A stretch of DNA of 64,000 nt from Apoderus coryli (lineage: Eukaryota > Arthropoda > Insecta > Coleoptera > Attelabidae), in NCBI GenBank assembly GCA_911728435.2, contig OU452199.1, positions 5,404,860 through 5,468,859 on the forward strand, given 5' to 3'. How positions within the stretch are numbered: position 1 is the first letter of the stretch; every line of letters begins with the position of its first letter. A model generated the notes under the pieces. It was not told where the DNA came from. It made no database searches and saw only the letters and a program-made list of their open reading frames with translations. A program made the translations under genes and the position numbers. Shown piece by piece: positions 19,663-29,725 of this stretch.

Positions 19663-20936
19663 CGACTAATAGCCTAACTTCGTTGCCCGCCCTTCACCTC
19701 GCGGAGGTAGATCCTAAAGATTTCCGTGGGAAATCTTAGTGAGCACGATCTTGAGTGTGCTCGCCTTCTAGCACTAAAGTGAAGCGACAGGTTCTGTTGT
19801 AATCAAGAGAACCTTTCGCGAAATACCTAGAACTAGTCTAAGTTTATACCGCAAGTCTTGGCACTTTTTTAACTCTATTAAAGTCTCACTTATCCGGGCG
19901 AAAGATTTATTCGCTTGAAGAGAAACCGGGGTTTAGCTAAATTTTGGTATATGAGTTTGAGGCAGTCCTAGGATGAAGCCATTAGATTTTGGTTAGCATC
20001 GCTTAAACCCTGTGATAGGGATGGGCATAAACGCTAAATTTTCATATATCAGTAGGGGTCGAGTGATACATCATTTTAAACCATTTTTTATCTGCTTTAC
20101 AGCACTTTTGATATTTGCGCCCATAATTCTCGAGAAAATAGCGTTTAAAATGTCACCCGTGAGTTAGTTGGAATGTATATAATATATAACAAATAAAATA
20201 CAATATTTATTAAGTATGTCTCTGTTGGGTCACTGGTAAGGCGTTCGCTTCGCATTCGTAAGGTTTGGGGTTCGAGTTTTAGCTCTGGCAATACTTTTTT
20301 TTCAAATATTTGAATAAAGTAGTTAGTTTGTTTCGTTACGCAGGTCATATATTTTAGATTATATTATAACTTGACGTTTTCGGGTGACAACCGATTTTTT
20401 AAGTGAATACGTTAAATACCATTTCTAGTCGACTAACAACGCATAGTAAGTAGTGATTACAAAATATCAAATAAAAGATGAAGAAAGAATGCATGAAGGA
20501 GTAACTGGAGCGGATATTTTACGAAAAAGAAAACACAAACAGCGAAAATACCGTGCGGTAAATAACAATGTGGCCGCCCCAACATGACAAACTGTGTAAA
20601 ATTTGTGGAATTCGTAATGGCGAATAAATAACGTGTTTAATACTTTTGGCACCTTCTATTGTTTATGTGGTTTTTGGAAAAAGGTACCTTGTGTGAGTGT
20701 ACATTGTGAGAAATATTGTATTGTCAAGAGTGCCACACGGGGAAAGATATATTGTTTTTGAGGAAAAGTTTGACTCAAATATGTGTATGGGTATGTTAAA
20801 ATAAAGTTTGAGGAAATATACATACATATATGAAGTTTTTGCTCAGATATCTGTGTATCATAATTTATGAGTTTATGTTATCCATAACGAAGAGGGGCAT
20901 CTGCTCCCCAAAGTATTTTTATACACAGGGTGTTAC
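19663..20936. other. GC-richer leader then AT-rich non-coding sequence
   Basis: 19663-19870 continues the GC-rich block and has several short perfect hairpins, such as GATTTCC..GGAAATC and GAGCACAC..GTGCTC on the minus strand, as a structured 5' UTR would. After that the sequence is AT-rich without genes, except for a tRNA-like segment at 20214-20300. Confidence 0.4.
20214..20300 (+). repeat. tRNA-derived SINE-like segment
   Basis: GGGTCACTGGTAAGGCG looks like an A box, GGGGTTCGAGT like a B box 40 bases on, and GCTCTGGCA followed by a T run resembles a tRNA 3' end. The stems pair poorly, so it is not a functional tRNA gene. Confidence 0.45.
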
Positions 20937-21290
20937 TTAATGTAAAAAAGTTCATATAAACATGCGTCCTAATTGTTCTGCTTTTCAAGAAACAGTTTTT
21001 TCCAACAAAACTTCTTGAAGATGTTCCTCTCCGGTTACCGTAACAACATTGGTTCATGCATGATGGTGCTCCAGCCCACTTTAGCGTATTGGCCCCTGAA
21101 TATTAGAATGGTTGGATAAGCCGAGACAGACCACAAATGTGGCCACCTAGGTCGCCTGACTTGAACAAAATAGACTAATAGACACTTTAAAAGATGGTTC
21201 ATAAATAAATATTGTTCAACAACCAAAGCTAACTTGATTTTATTTTAAAAAAATTCTCGACATGCATTAAAATGGTTTTTATTTTTTTTT
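20937..21290 (+). pseudogene. Tc1/mariner-type transposase fragment
   Basis: CAGGGTGTTACTTAATG near 20937 is an element end. Downstream the plus strand reads HDGAPAHFSVLAPEY, a stop, NGWISRD, then PQMWPPRSPDLNKID. The D in HDGAPAHF is the second catalytic residue of the IS630/Tc1 group and WPPRSPDL its usual partner block. Only the C-terminal third remains and it is broken. Confidence 0.7.
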
Positions 21291-21525
21291 CTCTAAAACA
21301 AAGCAGGATACAAAAAAAAAATAAGAGGCAAAAAAGTTGTGTTTTGAAGTTCCTAATCTGAGACAAATATCAAATTATTTAAAAAACATTTTTTGCCAAT
21401 ATTAATGGTTAGAATGCACCTGTAGTGCTAACTTAGCGTCTGATGATCACAATGAACAATCCTGCTAAGTTACAACAAACTCGGCAAAAGGGTCTTTTAG
21501 ATATTAATAAAAAGTCGTTTTGGCC

Positions 21526-21562
21526 AACGTTTCACTTATTCTACATAAACTTCTTCAGGGCT
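21526..21562 (-). other. Hammerhead-like remnant
   Basis: The minus strand reads CTGAAGAAGTTTATG, then AATAAGTGAAACGTTGGCC. The CUGANGA and GAAAC elements are present but stem II pairs badly. Probably a decayed ribozyme. Confidence 0.3.
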
Positions 21563-21689
21563 GTTGTTCAGTCATTTACCAAATTATGAATTTTTAAATA
21601 AATAATTGATCACAATAAAAACAAACAAAACTTACAAATATAGGACAGTGCAAGTGACAATTCATTCCATCTCATAGTTTATAAGGGGT

Positions 21690-21884
21690 TTTCCAATAAG
21701 AGTGATATGATTTCTTTAAAAAAAAACACACTTATTGTTAAGGAAATCCAAATTTTTTTTATTGAATGTGAACTACAATCGATACAATTAAGTTCTAAAT
21801 AAAACGTCATTAAAATGGCCCCCACGACTTCTTCTGCAGAAACGAATTCGATGACCCAATTTTCGAGCACTTTTTCCACTAAAT
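21690..21884 (-). pseudogene. Transposase C-terminal piece
   Basis: The minus strand reads EKVLENWV and, one frame over, RIRFCRRSRGGHFNDVLF, the usual C-terminal ending of this transposase type. The terminal inverted repeat follows immediately. Confidence 0.7.
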
Positions 21885-22300
21885 AATAATAATAATCTAT
21901 TTATTTGCAACACAATACATAATTATACAATTACAGTATAAAGCAAAACAAAAAAAAAAACAAGTATAAAGCATTGCAAAAAGGACATGGAGGCAGATAA
22001 ACTGATTTTTAATCCATGTCCCATAACTTATTTATATGTAGAAAGTTTTTAACGCTCTATGAGAAAAAAAAACTATTAATGCAAATAATTCAAATGGTAA
22101 TCTGATCGATAGGTAAGCAAATGAAAGGCAATGGCACCTAATATATATCACTCAATATGCTAGGCACCCAGCAAAAGTCGTTTATAAGAGCATTTGAAGG
22201 CGGGTGACTTCAGAAACCTCAAATCACACGGCAAGTTATTATAAAAAATATAAATATTGTGAGAATAACATCTGCAGAATATGGAAGTAAAATCAAGTCG
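21885..22300 (-). mobile_element. LINE 3' end inserted in the transposon
   Basis: On the minus strand the piece ends in GCAAATAAATAG followed by an ATTATT-type tail at about 21885-21897, as Jockey-like LINEs in this window do. The start near 22300 reads as a degraded ORF end (LPCDLRFLKSPAFK), then a 3' UTR. The 5' boundary is uncertain by a few tens of bases. Confidence 0.55.
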
Positions 22301-23122
22301 TTGTCATGAATGGCACGTTCAATATTGACTTGTAAAGCTTGAAGAGAGTCTGGTTTATTTCGAAAGACCAATGACTTCAAATAACCCCACAAGAAATAGT
22401 CTAATGGTGTTAATCGAATCTCCAAACTTTTCTCGCAATAATTAAAATGTTGCATTGGCTGTGTGGCACGTAGCCCCGTCTTGCTGGAACCAAATGTTGT
22501 CAAGATCAACTTCTGCCAAAATGGGTATAAAAAGTTGGTTATCATCGATCTATACCGCTCTCCATTTACAGTAACGGTGTTACCAGCATCATTTCGAAAG
22601 AAGTACGGACCGATGATTCCACCAGACCAAAAACCACACCAAACCGTCAATTTAAGTGAATGTAATGGTGTTTCATGAATAATTTATGGATTTTCTTCGC
22701 ACCAGAATCGACAGTTTTGTTTATGTACCGCACCACTCAGATGGAAGTGTGCTTCATCGGACAAGATGATTTTCTTAAAAAATTCGTTATCGTTTTCAAG
22801 TTGTTCCAAGGCAAAATCAGGAAATTCACGACGTTTACGGGGGCCAATGGCTTTACTTCTTGAGTCAGAACAATTTTATACGGATGCAAACCCAAATCCT
22901 TTCTCAAAATCCGCCAGGTTGTGCTTTGAGACAGTCCCAACTGTTGAGAACGTCTTGGAATCGACAAATTGCGGTCTTCAGCAACATTTGCCTGAACGGC
23001 AGCAATATTTGCATTACTTCTGGCGGTTCTTTGTGTTTTTGGCACTTGAACATTATGTAAAGACAATGTACGCTCAAAATTTTTAAGAATTCGACGAATA
23101 GCGAGCACACTTGGACGATTGG
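22300..23122 (-). pseudogene. Transposase middle piece
   Basis: Minus-strand frames give NRPSVLAIRRILKNFERT, then IPRRSQQLGLSQSTTWRILR (helix-turn-helix), KDLGLHPYKIVLTQE, then, after a shift, TVWCGFWSGGIIGPYFFRND and the VNGERYRSMI block, and finally LTPLDYFLWGYLKSLVF. The order is that of the insect Tc1-type transposases with an N-terminal DUF4817-like region. Shifts and stops break it at least three times. Confidence 0.8.
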
Positions 23123-24924
23123 AAATTTATACAAGACAAGCGGCGCAGATCACGCATCCCGGCTTCAATGTTGGATGAGGAGGGTTATATAATCCTGAGG
23201 ACGTTGTTGAGGCTTTTTCTAAATTTTTTCAAAGCGTTTTTGTTGAGTCGCAGCGAATTGGTTACAGTGAGTATCTATCAAATGATCAAATCTCAATAGG
23301 TTATCTTGATTTTGACGATGTCTACGATGCACTGAGAGCTATTAAACCTAAAATGACTTCTGGTTGCGACGGAATTCCCGCATTCATTATTAGGGACTGT
23401 GCCTATTTTTTCGCTAGACCATTGCAAATTCTATTAAATAAGTCCATTCAATCAAAAACATTTCCAGATTGCTGGAAAGTGGCCAAAATATGTCCTATTC
23501 ATAAGTCCGGTGATGCTAACAAAATCACAAATTATCGCCCCGTTTCCATACTACCGAACTTTTCCAAGGTGTTCGAGACTATACTGCACAAAAAAATTTT
23601 TAATCAAGTAAAACACCTTATAATCACAGAACAGCACGGTTTCTATCAAAAGCGATCTACTGTGACCAACTTGGCTCAGTTTATGCAACAAGTATATCCA
23701 GCTATGGGACAGCGCCTCCAGGTCGACGTTGTCTTTACGGATTTCTCTAAGGCATTCGATAGGCTGGATCATGGTATCGTTAGACAGGAATTGAGTGATA
23801 TTGGTTTTGAGAATGCATTGATTTCGTTTTTCGATTCTTATCTTTGTGATCGTAAGCAATTCCTCGAATATAATGGGTACAGGTCGAATGAAATAATCGC
23901 AACTAGTGGTGCGCCACAGGGCAGTAATCTCGCACCCTTGTTATTTGCCATCTATATAAACGACATTTTGGAGAATATGTCGAGCTCCTCTTTACTCTTT
24001 GCGGACGATCTGAAGATCTTTTCCACAATTCGAAATTACAATGATTGTTTGCAGCTTCAGTCGGACATTCTAATGATGGAAGACTGGTGCTTGCATAATA
24101 AGTTGCCTCTAAATTCTAGTAAATGTAGACATATGATATTAACAAGAAAACGTGAACCTATAGTATTTCAATATTATATAGATAATACGATTCTGGACAA
24201 ATGCACCGTTCACAGAGACCTTGGTGTGACGATTGATTCTGAAACCGCATTTAATCAACACATACTACACAACATAACATAAAGCTCTCTTCGCACACTC
24301 GGGTTTATTTTTAGATCCACTAGTGGATTTGTTAACTTGGATTGCCTTATTACCTTATATGACGCGCTGGTAAGATCCAGGTTAGAATACGCGTCAGTTA
24401 TATGGTCTCCGATCTATCAGGTCCACATCAATAAACTGGAGTGTGTTCAACGCAAATTTTTAAAATATTTGGCTTTTAAAATTGATGGTCACTTCCCTGA
24501 GCGAGGCGTTGATCACACCCTACTACTAAGCAGATTTCATTTCGCATCATTAGAATCTCGTAGAGTCATGGCATATCAACTTTTTCTTTTTAAACTTATT
24601 AACGGCCTGATAGATTGCCCTTATTTGTTGGAACAGATCAACTTTGATGTCCCTCAATATAGTGCGAGAAGCTCGTATTTGTTTAGAGATCCCCTAATAC
24701 ATTCTAACTATGAAGGCAGGGCACCTGTGTGGAGAGCCTAGAGCTTGTGTAATTTTCATAACTTTCACATGAGCATTGACTATTTTGGTGTGAATTTGAG
24801 TAAATTTAAGAGCATGTTGTATCATCTTATTAGTGATGTAATTATGTAAGAATTATGTAAGATTTGTCTTGTAATTGGGTGTACACCTGTTGGGCAAATA
24901 AAGTGTTATTATTATTATTATTAT
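23123..24924 (+). mobile_element. 5'-truncated Jockey-superfamily-like LINE with (TTA)n tail
   Basis: The element begins at the KF of the pre-polymerase KFW-FVN region and ends with AAATAAAGTG followed by an ATT-repeat tail up to 24924. It sits exactly between FYG and NRPS codons of the host transposon. No target-site duplication longer than about 2 bases is evident. Confidence 0.8.
23353..24741 (+). pseudogene. LINE reverse transcriptase, one frameshift
   Basis: The first frame (to 24282) has CDGIPAFIIRDC, NYRPVSILPNFSKVF, EQHGFYQKRST, TDFSKAFDRLDH, TSGAPQGSNLAPLLF (Ala replaces the usual Val) and the catalytic box FADD. After a frameshift near 24282 the thumb and C terminus continue at 24290-24741 (RLEYASVIWSPIYQVH, RKFLKYLAFKIDGHFPERGV). 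Upstream, 23123-23352 contains the linker in other frames. It differs from the LINE at 4221 and is a separate family. Confidence 0.8.
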
Positions 24925-24929
24925 GACCA

Positions 24930-25028
24930 TAAAATTACAAAAGCGTACGAAAAGTTGCAATTGGAGAACGATTATCTTGATAATAAAACTGAATAATTTG
25001 TAAACGTTGTTCTTGCGTATATCTCTCC
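24930..25028 (-). pseudogene. Transposase N-terminal piece
   Basis: From the ATG at 25028 the minus strand reads MERYTQEQRLQIIQFYYQDN, then RSPIATFRTLL, a stop, and FYG at the LINE boundary. This is the start of the helix-turn-helix of the transposase that resumes at 23122 with NRPSVLAIRR; the join FYG to NRPS is in frame once the LINE is removed. Confidence 0.75.
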
Positions 25029-25309
25029 ATGATGATATTGTAAACACTACTGAATACAATGACAAACAAATGACAGATCATGACATATTACAAATAGCCG
25101 CAACGTCGCTTCAAAATCATATCATCCCTATTGGAAAACCTTATATTAAGGACGCAATTCATTCAACAAATAATGTATATACGTTACCGCAATTTGTATC
25201 TATGTCTGCTGCTAAACATTGTAACAATGTCATAAACTTGTTTATGACAAAACATTATTATTTATTTATGACATATTATTATATAAAATTATTTATTGTT
25301 TGTCCGTAG

Positions 25310-25409
25310 GAGCGGAAGACGACGTGCACCGCTTTAGTGGCAACGACACACACACAGACTATTTCCGGTTGGTGCTGAGAGACGGTGATTCACTTCTTGT
25401 TGGCGGAAG
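25310..25409 (+). CDS. Host exon: sema domain N-terminal part of a semaphorin-1-like gene
   Basis: A 100-base segment with G+C well above its surroundings is preceded by a pyrimidine-rich TTGTTTGTCCGTAG and followed by the strong donor GTAAGC. Read with GA as the end of a split codon, it encodes AEDDVHRFSGNDTHTDYF and then RLVLRDGDSLLVGGR. Transmembrane semaphorins of the insect Sema-1/fasciclin IV group start their sema domain with the same layout: acidic-V-x-R/K-F-x-GN-x(S/T)H-x-D-(H/Y)F, then D-x-SLLVG(A/G)RN. The exon ends in a split arginine codon, as expected before NxVYN. Semaphorins are secreted or membrane guidance cues that bind plexins. I found neither adjacent exon in the window, so both neighbouring introns are large or the partners are outside. 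A retained exon fragment is possible but the splice signals and lack of damage favour a live gene. Confidence 0.85.
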
Positions 25410-26892
25410 GTAAGCATTTTGCCACTCCTAAAATGTAAACCTATATTTTATGACAACTGGCTAAACTATGTATGAGCGAACGCGTATAATATAATATGTC
25501 TACAACTTAGTAGTAAGTCATATAATATTTTAAACTTCACTATTACATAATGTATGTATTATTATGTACCATATGTTTTATATGACTTATTTTTATATGT
25601 ATGTTTGTTGCTAAAGTTTTATTGCAAGCTTTTTACGATTTGGATTTTAGTTACGGTGGTTTTAGTAATATGGGAATAATACAGTGGCGCCTCGTGTAGT
25701 GCTGCGGAACGTAGACATCAGTAATAAAAAAAAATCAAATAAAAACTGCGTTATATACAGTGTGTCGAAGTTCGATATTACCTCAAAGACTAAAAATTTC
25801 ACGCAAAACTAAGCAGCCAGTCTGTAGGCAGTCATAAAGTACGTATTTTAAAATTATTGTTATTTGTACAGGATGGCTCATCTCATCAGGGTGAACCAAC
25901 CTTACGTTTTTTTAAATGGAAAGCCCTATTAACATTAACAAAATAAATAAATAACTTTTTGACTCACCGCGTATATAAAAATGTATGAGACCATTCTAAC
26001 AAACTAAAAAAATTAAAATTTTTTCTATTTATTAGGTCCTGCCGTGTCTAAAAGTCTTGAGAAATAAATAGAAACATTTTTGAGTTACCTCGTATATAAC
26101 CTCTATGAGCTTATAGTTTCACCTCTCAAAAATCTTGAATTGAAATCTAAAAAAATACTGACAATATTACTTTTCTGTCCTTTAATGTTTTTTTTTGCAT
26201 CCTGTACATGCTGCTTATTAATTAATGTTGTTATAATCTGATAAATACTTAATTTAAATAATAAATCCACATCTCTCTATTTGAAAATCGTTGGTGTTAA
26301 ATTAACGTTAACGTTAATAGCGGCGGACGTTATTTTTTGGGACTACCATATCTCTCTATTTTTCCAGTGATTTATTGTAACACTAAAATCACTTTAAAAT
26401 ATTCAAAATGCACATGGCATTGAACAACCCAACTGGTCTCCATCATGTATTTTTATTTCTCAAATTTAACCACAATAATTGAAGAAAATTTAATTAAAAT
26501 ACATGATGGTAATAATAATAAAACGTGACCTGAACAGCATCTGTGTAACTGCATGTGTAACACTGTAGATTGTGGCATATATTGTAATCATAATATTTGA
26601 TAATATGGAGCGCTAAGCTCGTTTCTATAATGTGTGTCAGCCAATATTCCGCTTTTATCCTAGAGAATTGCTCTGGTTGTATTAAATTCTAAATGACAAA
26701 GAGAAAATTGGCTTTGGTCAACTTCTTAATAAAGAATATTTTACCTCTTATTACAGAGGAAGTTTAATATTATAGTCGAGAGTAATATAAATTCTCTCAA
26801 GCCATAAAACGGTCCAGAGTTGTTCAACTATAAGCTAAGATTATTTTTTATAAAGCAGTACCGGGATTGGGTGAAAATGTATTATTATAATA
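25410..26892. other. Intronic AT-rich stretch, nothing recognised
   Basis: Follows the semaphorin exon and is presumably intron. Contains TGGCGCC near 25685, a primer-binding-site-like string without an adjacent LTR, and the short palindrome AACGTTAACGTT near 26303. No further exon could be supported. Confidence 0.45.
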
Positions 26893-28041
26893 CAGGGTGC
26901 GGCAGCATAACTTCCTTATTTCAAAACGCAATAAAGCCCATTTTATGGATTAGAAGTTTTTATTATTTTTTTAAATAATCTAGGTACATATGTAAAGTTT
27001 TGTTTCAAACAGTTTTAAAAACATGTCAGGTAGGTGACGCCCTGCACATTGTCGATACACTGAATAAGCCGATTTGTGGCATTTGTCATAACCCTTTCCA
27101 GCATGGCAGCAGGTATGTTGACCATTTCGGACCGGATGTTGGCTTTCAGATATTTTAGGTTTCTTGGACGATTGACATACAACGGGATTTCAAAAATCTC
27201 CATAAAAAAAATCGCAAGGGGTCAAATCGCGGAACGAGCTGGCCACTCCAAATCAAAGTGGGAAAGTGTTCCTTTAAAACAGCCAGTGATACCCTTGAAA
27301 TGTGAGCTGTTGCGCCGTCTTGTTGAAACCAAACGACCCCTGAATCCAATTGGTTAACTCGAGGTAAAACAAAATTATTCAACATGTTTACATATCGGTT
27401 AGAATTCACTGTCAGTGTTTACTCATTTTCTTCAAGAAACCAGGGACCTACTACCCCAGCCGAAGAAATTGCACACCACACTGTGACCTTAGGTGAGTAC
27501 AGGGGCTTTCGCGGGGGTTGGTGTCAGCCCAGGAACGTTTTCGAGAAATGCCTCACATGCCTTCCTCCGAGAATTGAAGTCACGCTCGGAGAGTTCTTGA
27601 ACAATCGTCAATTTGTATGGATGGTAATGAAGATCTTCGTGAAGAATTCGCCCCACTGAACGATCGGAAAGTCTTACAGCAGATGCATGTTTGTGGGCAG
27701 AATGCCGTGGAGATCACAATATTGAGGCTCTCACATATTCAATGTTTTCAGGTGTTCTAATGTAAGGATTGGTTTCCGATCTGGCACAGGCCCTGCCGGG
27801 GCTATGTCGAATCAATTTCGAAGGCACGCTGAGTTGCGATCAAAGAACGTCCATTCGAAAAGTACGCCTCCACGGCAAATGCACGTTGTTCACGGTTCCA
27901 ACGCATCGTGGCGACTGACCGAATGCGGGGAACAAAACTTTAGATGCACGCCTACCGAATAAGAGCAGTTTCCCCCCACTTCGATCTTTACAGTCTAAAT
28001 AGCGCGCATTTCAAAAAAGGAAGTTATGATGCCGCACCCTG
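26893..28041 (-). mobile_element. Tc1/mariner-type transposon, internally deleted
   Basis: The ends CAGGGTGCGGCAGCATAACT (26893) and the inverted copy closing at 28041 match over about 25 bases; TA flanks the left side and a mutated CA the right. The minus strand starts MRWNREQRAFAVEAYFSNGR near 27905, continues with degraded helix-turn-helix and HEDLHYHPYKLTIVQELSE, then ENVPGLTP, after which the first catalytic aspartate region is missing, and resumes at TVWCAISSAG, VWFQQDGATAHISR and FFLWRFLKSR. It is non-autonomous. Confidence 0.8.
27015..27409 (-). pseudogene. Transposase C-terminal half inside 26893-28041
   Basis: NSNRYVNMLNNFVLPRVNQL, WFQQDGATAHISR with the second catalytic Asp, FFLWRFLKSR and, in another frame, NRPRNLKYLKANIRSEM and a degraded C terminus. 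Frameshift near 27190 and loss of the first catalytic Asp upstream make it inactive. Confidence 0.75.
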
Positions 28042-28136
28042 CAATATGTGCTTTTTGTTGCTAGGTATAATACTATCCCTGCCAGGGTGTACTGGATAGG
28101 ACTGCATATTGGGACAATATTGGAATTACGGTTAGG

Positions 28137-28377
28137 TTCGTTTGGTAGTCAAAGAATACATACTTACCATTACTGATATTATTAAATGATTTGGTTTGGT
28201 TTGGTTCAGTTGGGTTGGGTTCGGTTGGATTGCGTTCGGTCGGTTGGGTTCGTTTGGTAGCCAAAGATTACATACCTACCATTACTGTTATTATTAAATG
28301 GTTTGGTTTGCGTTGGTTTGGGTTCCGTTCGGTTGGGTTGGGTCTGTTCGGATTGGTCTGGTTCGGTTCGGTAGGGT
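28137..28377 (+). repeat. 112-base tandem duplication with GGTT-rich tracts
   Basis: A unit starting TTCGTTTGGTAG at 28137 repeats at 28249, a period of 112 bases. Each unit has a unique part containing CATTACTG and ATTATTAAATG, followed by a G/T tract of imperfect GGTTTGGTT and GGGTTGGGTTCGG units (28189-28250, 28300-28377). The lack of C on the plus strand in the tracts is striking. It resembles a minisatellite. Confidence 0.75.
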
Positions 28378-28864
28378 TTAATTAATTAATCTGCTTTTTG
28401 AATAACAAAAATGACGCCGCCGCTTTCCCTATCTTGTTTTGTTTAATTTCTGCATAAAAGTAATATTTTCAGTAATTTTTTGATTTCAATTCAAGATTTC
28501 TTCGAAAGTTAAACTATAAGCTCCTAGAGGTGATCTAAGGGGCAACTCAAACATGTTTCTATTTATTTTCAATATTTTTAGTTCTTTAATTTTTTTTTAC
28601 AACCCTCAATGACTTTTTTCATAGATAAAACTACCACAAGACGACTGGGAAATCCCGCAAGGGATTTCTTTTATAATATATAAATACTGATAAATTTTAT
28701 AATAAGTGTTTAAAATGATTGGACTCTAGGCACATTTGAATCCTTTTCTTAAATCCTTCAACAACTTTAACCTGGTGTAACGCTTCGTTTATTTGCTTCT
28801 TCATCTCCTTCCTATTAAAAAAGTTTTTATTTTCGATGAGTTTGTTCCTGCCCATGTACAAAAT
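28378..28864. other. Non-coding stretch, nothing recognised
   Basis: AT-rich with no recognisable gene or repeat. Confidence 0.4.
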
Positions 28865-29077
28865 TCAACACGATTTAAAATCAATATTGAAAAGTTCTTG
28901 ATGCAGTTGCACTGTGTTTGGGTGGTATCTTTCGTTAAAGTGCCTTAACAGTCTCTCGAATACCGTTTTTTTGGGATGATTTTGCGCAGGGAACCTTTGA
29001 GCGTAAACTCGCGATGCCAGTAAAGCGTTTTTGGACCATTCTCCCAGAATAAAAATCATTTCTTTCTCCTTTGGCAT
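28865..29077 (-). pseudogene. DUF4817-like transposase N-terminal domain fragment
   Basis: The 70-codon frame reads KEKEMIFILGEWSKNALLAS, then RVYAQRFPAQNHPKKTVFER. This matches the layout of the N-terminal helix-turn-helix of insect Tc1-type transposases (Y/F-I-x-GE-x2-NALEA-x2-Y-x2-R-P). No catalytic domain follows downstream on the minus strand. Confidence 0.55.
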
Positions 29078-29183
29078 AGGTTCGCATTTTTGATTGATTT
29101 AATTAAATTAAATCTCACAGATATAAAACTGTTTTATGAAAAATTCCCAACTCTTAGGCATGAATTTTTTCATTGAAATATTT

Positions 29184-29246
29184 AAAAAACTGTCAGGTTT
29201 AGGTGAGATGTACTTTAATGAAAGTTAGGTTTATTTTGAACGGGGA
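29184..29246 (+). repeat. 63-base repeat, copy 1 of 2
   Basis: Identical over all 63 bases to 42640-42702, in the same orientation (starts AAAAAACTGTCAGG, ends GAACGGGGA). The flanks differ, apart from a short similar stretch upstream. Confidence 0.9.
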
Positions 29247-29399
29247 ATCTAAAAATATATTCATATACAGGGCATTCCGTTTAAAAAAAACAACTATGCT
29301 TCATTTCTTATATTTGGGACACCCTGTATAGATTCACAATATTTTTAAAATGTAGCCATAAATCATTTTTATCGAACCCTTGAATAAAACTTTTAGGAA

Positions 29400-29725
29400 A
29401 TTAAATAGTTTACCCACACTATTCCGTATCGTATGGCGTGAATATCCCTTTATATGAATTCCAATCACTATCTCAGCGTAGGATATGCGTGTGTCAAATG
29501 TTTATCTTTAAAATAATAAATTATTTTATCGAGTCCCCAACTATTGAATCAGATCCATATCCCCAATACAACTCTCGCCTCAGAAATATATTTAATATTC
29601 CACATCAAAGAACACACATTGACTAACAAGTTTAACGTTCAAAGAGAACTAGACTTCTTTAGTAGTAATACTGGTCAATTTGCTGCTAATCTGCATAGAT
29701 GTATGGCCGACCTAAATATTATACA
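29400..29725 (+). pseudogene. LINE C-terminal fragment
   Basis: Frames give SLSQRRICVCQMFIFKIIN, then PQYNSRLRNIFNIPHQRTHI and FNVQRELDFFS. This corresponds to the C-terminal region after the polymerase in the Jockey-like LINEs of this window (compare FKIINGLLDCPEFL in the copy at 4221). It ends where TACAGGGTGTTTC begins another element at about 29724. Confidence 0.55.

Larger units (their letters stand above)
21684..25141 (-). mobile_element. Tc1/mariner-superfamily transposon broken by two LINEs
   Basis: The left end AGGGGTTTTCCAATA (21684) and the inverted right end ending at 25141 both continue as GATATGATTT, and both are flanked by TA (21682-21683, 25142-25143). Three pieces of one minus-strand transposase lie between: N terminus 25028-24930, middle 23122-22300, C terminus 21884-21690. 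A plus-strand LINE (23123-24924) and a minus-strand LINE 3' end (about 21885-22300) account for the gaps. Without the LINEs the transposon would be about 1.25 kb. Confidence 0.8.

Noticed and set aside
19480..19870. An HDV-like ribozyme at the 5' side of the possible R2 relic (GGGCAAC string and CGCAAG string on the minus strand).
   Set aside because: I could not find strands forming P1 and P2 around these strings, so the double-pseudoknot fold is not supported.
25680..25700. TGGCGCC as a retroviral-type primer binding site.
   Set aside because: No LTR, polypurine tract or gag/pol frame is found on either side.
28189..28377. Interstitial telomere.
   Set aside because: The GGTT units are irregular and do not repeat TTAGG or TCAGG in register; they belong to a local 112-base duplication.
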